NCBI GenBank assembly: GCA_963573305.1
Contig: OY754329.1
Span: forward strand, 45,218,417 to 45,282,416
Reading direction: 5' to 3'
Source of the DNA: Pyrrhosoma nymphula
Taxonomy: Eukaryota; Arthropoda; Insecta; Odonata; Coenagrionidae
Length of the DNA: 64,000 nt
Shown here: piece by piece, positions 34,201 to 46,000 of the stretch
Numbering within the stretch: the first letter of the stretch is position 1
Layout of the letters: every line of letters starts with the position of its first letter
Notes under the pieces: generated by a model
Seen by the model: the letters and a program-made list of their open reading frames with translations, nothing else
What the model was told of the DNA's origin: nothing
The model's database searches: none
Translations under genes and position numbers: made by a program

Positions 34201-37032
34201 TCTTGTTTGAATAATTACAAAACTTATTCATATGGACTGGAATAGAAAACCATGCTCAGGATGTTTTAGAGAGGAGATAAAATACTGAATTTCCCAGGCC
34301 ATTGGACTGTTTTTTGGGTTAAAAAAACAATAATTGAAATCTGTTAATGTTCACAATTTATAGGAAGAAAACGAGATTATAAATTTCGAAAAATAGCAAC
34401 TGTATTGAATTTACTATTCATTGAATCCTAGAAACAAATGTTTTGGAGAGTGCACCTCCAGCTCACAGCTGCTATACAGCCTGCGGTAAAATTAGAGAGA
34501 TGAGCACCATTCTAATGGAAATGCAAAATTTGATGAATGAAAATGTAACTTTGTCCTTGGCCCTTAAGAAACAAGCTGATTTTTTAATATGTTTCCGAGT
34601 AAAACAGTGCATTTTATAGGATAGGTAAAATGGTAAATAAGAAAATGGTTTTAGACATGTCAACAACAGATATCACAGAGTATTGCAACCACCTTGAGAA
34701 GCATGATTATCCATCTGGAATACTTCTTTATTTTGAAAACAGAAACCCAGTGGCCACCATGAAATATTGATCCCCACTTAAAGAGTTTTCAGTAGTTAGA
34801 GTTTGTATCTGCCACGTGACATTTTGGATTTAAGTTCTGGGGGCCTATACCCAAGTTCTCACTCGTACGCGAGGAAGCGATTTCGAGTGAGTCACGTGGT
34901 ACTTTCTCGAACGGCAACTGAATTTGGTATGCTCAAACTGGCGCGAAGGAGTCGTGCGTTTGAAAAAAGACTCACTCCCTCAAACCGGGTGATATCCTCT
35001 TCGCACATTCGAGATTTTATTTATTTTGAAATGGTGGCTGCTTGACTACAAATGCAACTTTTAGCTGATTTAGAATAAATGGAAGAACAAAGACTTTGCA
35101 CAATTCATGAGAGAAAATCTCTATTTAAAATTGAATATAAAAATTCATTTAATTGTATCGGTTAAGTAAAGAGCTAGGTATTAAGTTAATTAGAGACTTA
35201 ACCCCCTTTCTTAAGGCTCAGTCAAGATCGTCAGCTCAGTCAGCTGAAACTAAGGTATTTTTATTTCATATATGTATAGAATGTCATCATAAAATATTTG
35301 TTGAAATATTGCTAATTCATTTGCATTGTAAATATTTTACATGCTACAGGGTGTGCTGCGTATTCATTAATTATCAATGTTTACCAAACACATTTATCTC
35401 CAAAATATAATAATCCATGGTCACGTATATATTGTTACCATTCTAAGTTTTTAAGTGTTTTAAAGCTTATCATGCCCAATTTCGAAACTATCTAGCATTT
35501 TTGGCCGATCGTTACAGCTTAAGCATTGGCTAAAATTCGTCACGATTTTAATTTATATTGATAACTTTTAATTACAACATTCTAATGTGCTGATGTACGA
35601 CAAAATATATCATAGTATTCAGCCCCCCTCATAAATTTACCTTCAACAAATTCAATAAGCATTTGCTTCTGTTCCTTATCAATCTTCGAGACTGTCATGT
35701 TCTTATTTTTCCGCTTCTTACAGCTAGCCGAAGAACGACCGCCAAACGTGAAGATAATTCAGAGTATGGACGCTCAAAACGGCAGGTCATTATTGTAGTA
35801 CTTTTGTTTTACGTGCTTTGACAGCTTAGGTTACTATTTGTTTGTCATTTGTAACAATGTAGCGTTCTCGGAAAAATGTACAGAAATTCGTGGGCGGTGA
35901 TTGGCTACATTGTTTTGAAGTCATTCATTACCAACGTTGCCACAGTTTGAAGCCCGTGTCGTCGGAGGCCACGTCCCTCCTCCTCGCTCCTCCCTTCTCG
36001 CTCGCCCATTGATGCCATGTTTTTGCGCACGGCTCCTTTCTCACTCGTACACTCCTCTTCATAGTTACCTTGGGCATACCAAATTTCGTCTCTAACACTC
36101 ATCGAGTGAGAATGCACATTCAAGTTTCACGGCTCCCTTGCATGCGAGTGAGAACTCGGGCGTAGGCCCCCTGAAGCCAATTATGTATGCATTTATAGTG
36201 CCCTTTTTTGTGCACATGCACCTTTATTGTCCAGCAATTGATGAATGCCATTGTCACAACCAGTGATATTGTTTTTAGAAAGATGCATTCTTACTTGGCA
36301 AACTCACTGGCATCAACACAACCCAGGACAGTTAAAGAATTCTTTAATCAAGTACGTATACGTATGATGTAGGCAGTGTAAAATGCATCTACAGGTGGGA
36401 GCACTGGCAAAATTATGGGAGTAAAACACTTACTGCTGGGGATGTTTTTGATTTTTGCTGCATGTGAGCATTTTGATGGCTCAACGCTTCATCTCGCATT
36501 GCAACGAGCATCTTAGGAAACGAAGTTAACTTCAGATTGTATTTGATTCCTTAAGTACTAGGCACTTTCACTTCCATTTTGGTGGACTCTGTCACCTTTG
36601 GTGCATGCTTCCTTGTTAACCTCCTTCCACCTGGCACCATAGGCCTTGGGTAGGGTTACCATATGTCCTCATTTATGTGGACATGCCTGTATTGTCAACT
36701 TTTAATGTAGCGTCCCCACACATTTTTACGATTTCTGCTAATGTCCACATTTTATTTTTTGGGAAGTAAGATCTTTTGATTTTTTTTCATCTCATACCAC
36801 TAACTAGTTATATATAAGAAAGGAAACGGTTGTAGGCTTGACCTTGTGGAATTGATCCATTACGGAATAATTATAATAACTGTGTTAACTCCACTAATTA
36901 TTTATTAATACGACCCGGGTTTCAACACTTAGTGTCATCTTCAGGTCCTGATGATGACACCAAGTGTTGCAACCCAGGTTTTTTTAATAAATAATTAGTG
37001 GAGTTAACACAGTTATTATAATTATTCCGTAG

Positions 37033-37070
<38 letters not shown>

Positions 37071-40000
37071 TGATTGAATTACATAATTAGCAATATGTTA
37101 GGGTGTTTTCGATTGAGGGCTATAGCCAGCAATCACCATGCTGCGGCGCTTTCAATTTAGCTGAATCTAGGGACGCATCATTTATGGCAATTCGTGGTAT
37201 GCTATTTTCTCTGCACAAAAACTTTAACTGTTGATAGATGGCACTACTGGTATACCGTGGGTTGGAAATAGTTCATAGTTTGGCTACCAGAGCATGTTGA
37301 TCAATCCCGTTGTGAGTGCCCTCATTTTGGGGTTTCAAAATATGGCAACCCTTGCCTTGGGTGTATCCCTTGAGCCATTGGGTGGTCTCAGGAGGGTTTC
37401 CATTTAAGGACGTAATTCCTTTGACAAAGGACAAACCTCATTATTACTACTTGAGGGAGCAGTAGGGTAGCTCTTATTTTTCAAAACTGATAAAAGTAAT
37501 GTTTTCCACCACTAAATATGTCCGAAGTGGAATGTGAATTCAAATGTTAAAATCCTGTCACTGTTAGTTATCTGTAGAGATGGGCAACTTTGAAAATTAC
37601 CACGGTAATTTTCGTAAATTACCATGGTATTTTTCGTAATTTACCGTGCCCCTTGAAAATTACCGTAATTTTCGGTAATTTTCAAGATAATTCACCCATG
37701 TTTGAGATAATTTTTCATACAGATAAATTCCCAAGATGTTCTTTTAAGCTAAGTCCACATTTCTGACGTGTTTAATTATAAATTTAGGAATGTTCAACTC
37801 ATTTTTGGCATATTTTACTTAAATTATAACATTATTTAGTAATTATTAGTCGAATATTCTTCTTTAAAATTTTTCATACTTTGACAAAAGAAAGCCAGAT
37901 TGCGTGCTGCTGCCGTATTTCTTTTTACAATTTTGAGAATTTCTAATAAGTTAATGTTGCATTAGGTATGTTTTAAACATGGTATCATCACCCTTTTGCT
38001 ATTGGCATTCTTATTTAACCGTACATTTTCTGTTTAATGCTTAAAACTGAAAATTACTGGAAAATTACGGTAATTTTTGAAAATTACCGTAATTTACCAT
38101 GGTAATTTACCTCAGATGAAAATTACGGTAATTTTCCCATCTCTAGTTATCTGGAACCCGTGGTTTTTGGGCCATAAGTAATTCAAAACTAAATATGCAT
38201 GTTTTTGGGGGGAAAACCCCTCTATCTATGTAAAAGGCAACAGTAAAGCCCTTCAGGGCTGAAATTTCATCAGTTTCTAGGTACATATTTCTTTGTGTTT
38301 CTGAGATCAGTGTAGTTCGAGCCACCCTGTACCACTGAGGTAAAGCCCACAACATTCATTTCCCTTCTGAGAGTCTACCCCTCTTTCTCTCTCTGCTCCA
38401 GTGCATGGTTGGTACCATGCCCCCCCACCCTGTGTCTAGAGGAATGATCGCCAACACATTGCCTCTTGGACTATGATAACTGGTCTCATATTCAGGGAAA
38501 TTACCGATAATATCCACAATTATGCATAGAAGATTCTTGGTACAATTCCACTACTTAATTGCTCAATCGATTTCAAATTCTAGAGGGTAGTTCTCGATGT
38601 AAAATCATATAAATACTATTTTGAGTAACCCTTATAAGTAATACTGATGAACATTAGCTCAAGGGCTCTAGGAATATGTTACACTTGGAGTTATGGATAA
38701 AACATGAGGGGAGGGAGAGTTAAGAAGAAAAAATTTTGAGGTCAAGAGGAGTCGTACCCAGGGTGGCATGAGTGCTCTTGGGAGCTCAGGCAAGGGGTAT
38801 GATTTCTGAGGAAAGATTTCATAGACTACAATAATTGTGGAATTGTACAATATTTCTTTTCCATCATGGGGCATATAAGTTCCACAAAGTAATTCCTGTG
38901 ACTAATGAATCAAATTGGTGTTCCAATAAAAGATATTGCCAAAATAGGAAAGCAACCAGTGTAAACATAGCCAAAAAAATCTCAATCCTCAGCTCCAAGT
39001 AACATTAAATTGATAAGATTGTAATGCTCTTCTATCTTGGTTCACCATGATGCAAAAGTTTTTGCATAACTTCACTCTGAAATCTTTCCTCAGAACATAC
39101 TGCACTTTCCTGATCACTGAGAACACATACACTACCCAAGGTTGTCTCTTTTAGACCTCAAAATTGTTTCTTCTTATCTCTTCCTCTCCTACTGGTTTAT
39201 CCCTAATTCCAAATGTGACTCTTTGCAAGAGCTCTTGAGCTAATGTTTACCAAGTATTTCTTATAAAGGATGTTCAAAACAGTTTTTATGCAATTGTCCA
39301 TCGCGAAGGCGGCTTTACACATGGAAGTTACTTCAATAGTAGTGCCCCATAAGTTGCTTGCATGTATGTAGTACTTTGATGTGTAATCACTGACTTTTAT
39401 GGCAGTAAGGGCAGATAGTGGTAACAATTGGTATACTATTGACCATGATTAGCCCTTCTACGGAAATTGCACTGGCTCATATTTGCCTGCAAGTAAAGTT
39501 TTAATTCAGTCATAAAATTGCATTGCATCCAGTGAAATTCTGATCTCATTACTGCATGCATGTATTAAAAATGTAAGGAACCTATTAGTTTACCAGAGAG
39601 GGACTTGTTATACGTGTTTGCATTAACTTTTAGGTATATGTGTATATTTTCATCGTTTGAGGTTACTTTAAAGAAATAACTGTGACTGTCCTTGTGTTGA
39701 ATAATAAGAAATAAAATAATTGTCATACTTCACACTTTCAACGCGGATGAAATTTTCACAAGTTTTCATATGAAAGATATGTCCTTTCCATTTTAACGAT
39801 GTGATAAATATATAACGAGTCACACTACTGATGTGTGAATTGTCAAAAAAAATGCACCTTCAGTCATTTGGTTAACATTTAAATAAAAAAATCAACAATG
39901 ACATGTATGTCATCTGTCACAGGTAATTAAAAATATTTGCAACCTGCATTATGTACATATTCTAGATGCACATGAAAGGTAATTTTATAAAAATTCAATT

Positions 40001-43000
40001 ATTTTGGGTAAAAATAATGTATTTTTAATTTCACTATTTTAATTTAATCTGATCTACCACAAGAGGCTTCCTTTTGGGAAAGGAAACTACATATAATGTT
40101 AAGAGGATGGTCCTGAAACCCCTGAGTATCTCTCAAATTAGCATGTGGCATAAGAAATCCCAATCAGTGACTAAATTCTTTGTTAGAGGAGGCCAAATAA
40201 AATTGTGTCCACATTTATTAAATAGCTTTGGCTGGCACTGTGAGGGAGTGTATGAAATAGTACATGATTGTGACATAAGTTGTGTGAGACAGAATGGTAG
40301 ACCTGAGGAAACCAGAATGCAGGAGCTCATGGAGGCTCTCTTTTATAGATGTAGCAGAACTTAAGAGGCACTCACCTGCTTCCAGCGTGATACCAGGGAG
40401 AAGAAATCATGCAAGGGCTATGGTCCTTCCAGAGGTCCCTAATAGAGACCTTCCATTCATCTGTCCCCACATCCTAGCTTTCATCAATATCCCTGACTTC
40501 AAGCTCTCCCCAGGTGAGTGCCACTATGTTCTGTAATACATTTGAAGTCATGCCTTACTTGCATGCTGAAGGAAAATACAAGAGCAATGATATTGTGGCT
40601 ACGTTAAGCATGATCATGTACAAAAAGTCAAAATGTAAAAGAATCATGCTTGAATTTGCGGAACCTTTTTAATTTTCAGATCCTATACATTAAACCAGCA
40701 AGTAGAACAATATAATTACTTGTGTAGAACGTTATAAAAAATGGACCTACATAGTAGCAAAGATATTAGAATGAGAATTGCACAAGCGAAAGAAGCATTC
40801 AGAAATATGTAGGAGGGAGCTGATGACAGGAACCTTGAGTAAGAATGTAAAGAAAACATTGACAAAGAGTTTAATGTGGAGTTAGTGTTTTGTGGTGCAG
40901 AAACGTGGATTCAGAGAAATAAAGATGAGAACATGTTTCAGATGTGGGTGTGGAAGAAAATGAAGAAGTACAGCTGATGGAAAGGAAAATGAATGAAGAA
41001 GTGCTAGGGTATGGTGGGAGAGGAGAGGAAAAGCTTTAGGAGATGGCGGAGTAGTTGGAAAAGGTTATGAGAGGTGAGGGTATGCTGAAATCTGTGATAG
41101 AGGGGAGGATGTTGAGGAAGAGGAAGAAAGAGAATAGTTTTTGTGGACAGGATGAAGAGAGGTAGGACATATACTGAGATATGGAAAGAAATTGTGTTGG
41201 TAGAAGGGAGTCTGCACCTGCAAAATTCTAGAGTATTTTTACTCACTTCCATTTAAACCTATGGTAACTGCCAGATTACCCTATTTTTCTAAGTATGAAA
41301 TTAAGGGAAAAAATTATAAACCCTATTAGCTCAAATATATTGCGATCCCAAATACACATATTGTGACCGCATTATTTTGAAGTGAAATTTAGGAAAAGCA
41401 AAAAAAAAACAAAACATTTGATTCCCTCTTTTATAATTGATGTTTAACTCTACTTTCTTTCTACTACTACTTCTATCTTTCCCAGTGTGTTTGTGCAATG
41501 CAGTATCATAGCACAAGCACTTGAATAATTTACAGTCATTGCCATATTAAAGAGACAAGCTGAAACTCATGAGTAGATCAGTTATATGCACTTTGTTTTT
41601 AAAGTTACAACTACTTGAAAATAGTTCCAATGACTTTCAAAGGTTATATTGTGGAGAAAAGAATCATCGCATTATATTTGCAGAAGTATAGTATATTACA
41701 ATGAAGTTAATGGTTCTCCAAAGGAAACAAAGTCATATCGACAGGCTACGTTTTAATTAGATCTATGAATCTAAAAAGTATTCATCCTCCTTGTATTCCT
41801 TCAACACATCTTCAACATAAAATTACAGCCAGCCCAAAATGACAACTGCACATGTCCGTGTATAAGCCCCCATTTCTGAACAAATATCGGCTGTGAAAAT
41901 TGAGAGTGGAGGGGGGGGGGGGGGCAAAAAAGCTATAATTGAGCAACAAGCAAGAAAACCATTCAGAAACTCTGTGGATAATTTGTGGACACAAAATAGG
42001 AACAATGGAATTTTTTAAAGAATTCATTCATCCTCAGCTCTACAGCCCGGTGTGGGCCTTGGCTTCCTAAGTTATGTGCCCCCATTCGACTCTCCTTCTT
42101 GCTTGCTCTCTCCATCTTCCAATCCCAATATCTTCAGGTCCTCTTCAACATTTTGTAGCCATCTTTTGCGTGGTCTTCCTCTCCTCCTACTCCCTACCAT
42201 CTTGCTATTTATTAACAATTTGGGCATTCTATACTCTTCCATCCTTTCAACATGGCCCAACCATGACAGTCACAATGCCTTTGAGAACCTAACTATATCC
42301 TTCTCTTCCAATATTTCATTTTTTTCAAAGTTCATTCTTATTCTTCTTTTACTGGGCCATATGTTCTCCTTATTATTTTCCTTTCAAATCTTTTTTATGT
42401 TTCTTCATCTTGTTTGGATAGGACCCATGTCTCAGCTCCATATGTAATTACTGGTCTTATCAATGTTTTATAAATTTTCAATTTAGTTTTCCTGGACAGA
42501 AGAGTTGATTTGAGGAGGGGTAAATTTGCAAAATTGGCCTTGTTACCTTGCATTACCCTTTGATTTATCTCCTCAGAGATCTTATTTTCATTATTTACTA
42601 TTACTCCAAGGTAGGTAAATTTTCTGATGCCCTCAAAATCGTAATTCCCAATAATTAGGTTTTGTAGCTCTCGTTTGTCCTGTGAAGAAGACATTTTCAA
42701 GTATTTGGTCTTATCTTCATTTACATTGAGGCCTATTCTTTTCCCAATATCTTCAATGATAGCAAACATTTCTTTAAGGTCCTTCACACTTCTTGCTATC
42801 AGAGCTATGTCATCAGCATATGCAAAACCTTGTTTGGATTTATAAAAAATAGTTCCCCTTAATTTCAATTCTTTCATTGCCTTGTGCAAAACCAAGTTAA
42901 ATAGCACAGCTGAGAGAGCATCTCCTTGTCTTACCCCTGAGGTCACTTCAAAAGCGCTGCTTGAGCTACCCAAAACAAAGGTTTTATATTGGGATTCCTT

Positions 43001-46000
43001 CAGTGTTATCTCAACCAAATTAACCAGCTTTTGTGGAATACCATAACCTTTCAGAGCATGGATTATTTCTCTCCTATTCACACTGTCAAAAGCTTGACGA
43101 AAGTCAATGAAGAGTATATGCAAATCAACGTTGTATTCGTAGCACTTCTCCATTGTTTGTCTCACTGCGAATATCTAATCAATGGTGCTTCTTCCACATA
43201 TAAAGCCACACTGATATTCTTCTAGAATGTCTTCGGCATATATACTTATTCGTTTCATGAGAATACTAGTGAAGATTTTATGCTACATTCAGTAACATAA
43301 TGCCTCTATAGTTATTGCAATTTAACTTATCACCTTTCTTAAATATTGGGCAAATCAATCCAGTTCTCCACTCTTCTGGAAGCTCCTCTGATATCCAAAT
43401 ACCACAGACTATAAATTTAATTGTTTCAGGCTTGACTTCGTGGAAGTGATAGATATCCATTTTTAATAAAAAACTTTGTACTTTTCCACACTTTATTTCA
43501 AAATTGTGACCGGTTTCACCATAATATGGCATCTTCTGGATGAATCCATTTTTTATCAATTCTGCTGATATACCATCTTCTCCTGGTGCCCTATCATTTC
43601 TTTGCCTTTTCACACTTTCAGTTACCTCCTCTATAGATGGGATGGGTACATCTGCTCTACACTATGAACTAGTGGGTGCTCTTTGATCTCTGAGGATACT
43701 TCCTTATTAAGCAGTTCGTTGAAGTATTCTGCCCATCTTCCTATTATCTGATACTCCTCCCCTATGACTTTGCCATTTTTGTTCTTACATGAGTTTAGTT
43801 TTGGGTGATATCCTTTGCTCATGTGTTTTACTGCTTGATAGAACTTCTTGCTTTCATTTTCATTGCTGAGCTGCTCTACAGTTTCTACCATATTTTTCAA
43901 ATGCTCCTTTTTCTTTCTTTTCAGTATTTTATCAGCTTTTTTCCTGCTCTGTCGATATTTTTCCCCCGTTAATCTAGTCTCCCTTTGAAGCATAATGTAT
44001 CTGTTCTCATTTTTCTCGTCTATTGCAGCTTTACATTCACCATCGAACCATTCTGCATTCCTTTTTTGTTTAACTTTGCCAATTGTATCATTTGCTGTTG
44101 ATAAGAGAGCTTTTTTAATTCTTATCCATTGCTTTTCAACAGGATATTCCTCTCTCCCTCCACATTCCCAGTTAACTTTCTACTTAAATCTTCTTTGTAT
44201 TTAGCGGCTTGCACAGGATTCCTTAAAATTTTGAAGTTCCATTTCTGTCTTCTAGGGCCATTGGCTTTCTCCAAGGCAGCCAGTCATTCTTTAAAGTTTC
44301 CTTTCACTAAGTAGTGATCAGAGTCACAGTTTGGTCCTCGTGCCGATCTTACATCTAATATGGAGGTTGTATGTCTCCTAGAAACAAGCACATGATCTAT
44401 TTGGTTCACAATTCCAGTTCCTGACATTTTCCTGATACCTTTATGAATACATTTATGTTCAAAACATGTACTTTTAATTATTAGGTTGCGTGACAAAGCT
44501 AACTGGTAGAGTAGTCTTCCGTTTCCACTTGTTTCATCATGCAGGGAGTACTTTCCAGCTATATTGTGTAAAAATTCTTCCTTGCCAATTTTTGCATTGA
44601 AGTCTCCAAGAATGAGAAGGGCATGATATTTTGATATTTCCTCGCATTCCTTTTCCAAGTTATCATAGAATGCTTGCTTCTCTTGTTCTTAACTGTCCTC
44701 TTTTGGGGCAAGTGCTGATATGATGTCAATATTTCAAAATTTTCCTTTTAATGTTAGCTTGCATAGTCTCTCCCCTAATGGATCAAATTTTATCACACTA
44801 TTCCTTATACTAGAGTTGATCATGAAGCCAGTTCCATATAACCCAGTTGTATGGCTGGGACCACTATACACCACTGTAAAATCTTTCTTGTCAATTCTGC
44901 CAGATCCTACCAATCTCACTTCTTAGAGAGCTATTATATCCAAACCGTATTTAAACATTTCATTGGAAATTTCATTCATATTTTCTGGTTTTAGCATTTT
45001 TAAAGAATTAGTGATATAATTTTGATTTCTCATAAATTTTTTCTCCATGACAAGGACATAATAGCAATTGAGCAACTCGACAAGGACATTATGCAACCCG
45101 CAACACACTGTTCTTAAATATAAATATTTCCAGTTGTGAACAACTGTGGTACACACTAATGAAAACGAAAAACTTAGCTCATTCAAGAACTCAATAAGAG
45201 ATTTAGGTATTTGCAATAATATATTAGATTTCCTTCTTGATGATGTTGTCATAGCCCTATTACACCGTGGAACAGTCTAAAGAAACTGTTATCTCTGCTA
45301 GCCAAAAATGGATATCAGTAGGCTGGTGCAAAGCAAGTCAAAATAAATATCATGCTTGTAAATAAACGACTAAACATTGATGTGCATGTAGTATCAAAAA
45401 TGCTCTTAATTTTTTACGGGGACGAATTTATTAATTTTGAAGATACTGTGGATAAATGAATAAACATTTAGGCTTGCATTTGGCAGGCTCAAGGAGGGAG
45501 ACAGACAGATAATACGATATTAGCCCTGCTTCCACTCTTGCAACCCCTTCCATTCGTCCCTGGCTGGGAATTTCTACGTAGGCTTACTTCTCCTTCGGAG
45601 TTCAGTGCTCCATGATCTGCCTTAGAAAGCTGGTGTGTTGTTTGCCTCTGTGCATCCTGTGGTTTATAGCTTTTGAACTTTGCTTTTAAAAATGAAGTGT
45701 TTTGCATGAAAGGTGTTGCTGGATCTAGGTGGGTATGTGGAAAGTGATTGTACAACATCCTAGAAAAATGCCAAAAAAGACAGACTAAGGAACTACTGAA
45801 ATCCAATGCGTGGGCTCAGGACAAAGCTATCCGATTTTATTGTATTTCCAATGATTACCAATAAGGAATTTCTTGTCTGGAGTACTCAGGGGGGTCGGAA
45901 TTGCCGTGCTACAAGCTGATGGATGATATATAATTTTGCTGACCATGTATGACTTTATGTGGCAAAATTTTAGTCCCTCATTTTTTCGTCTTATTTCTCA

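Larger units (their letters stand above)
42025..45252 (-). pseudogene. Nearly full-length LINE (endonuclease and RT)
   Basis: Minus-strand order: MLKPENMNEISNEMFKYGLD (about 44970), GSGRIDKKDFTVVYSGPSHT (about 44900), ALLILGDFNAKIGKE (about 44600; catalytic Asp of GDFN kept), NCDSDHYLVKG (about 44310; SDH kept), a linker (43993-43631), APGEDGISAELIKN (about 43580), PEEWRTGLICPIFKKGDKLN, then ILFIDFRQAFDSVNRREII (43100). Next are TSGVRQGDALSAVLFN, FAYADDIALIARS with an intact YADD (about 42820), YGAETWVLSK, and a GHVERM...RRRGRPRKRW tail (42250). A few stops and a 130-bp foreign insertion interrupt it. It lies in the same strand as, and inside, TRMT10A intron 4. Confidence 0.88.

Noticed and set aside
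40074..40536. Two overlapping open frames on the + strand
   Set aside because: I could not match either to LINE or transposase blocks with confidence, so I left them as part of an unassigned stretch.
45489..45806. A 105-codon minus-strand frame in TRMT10A intron 4
   Set aside because: No domain pattern and no splice sites of good quality; it is probably chance.
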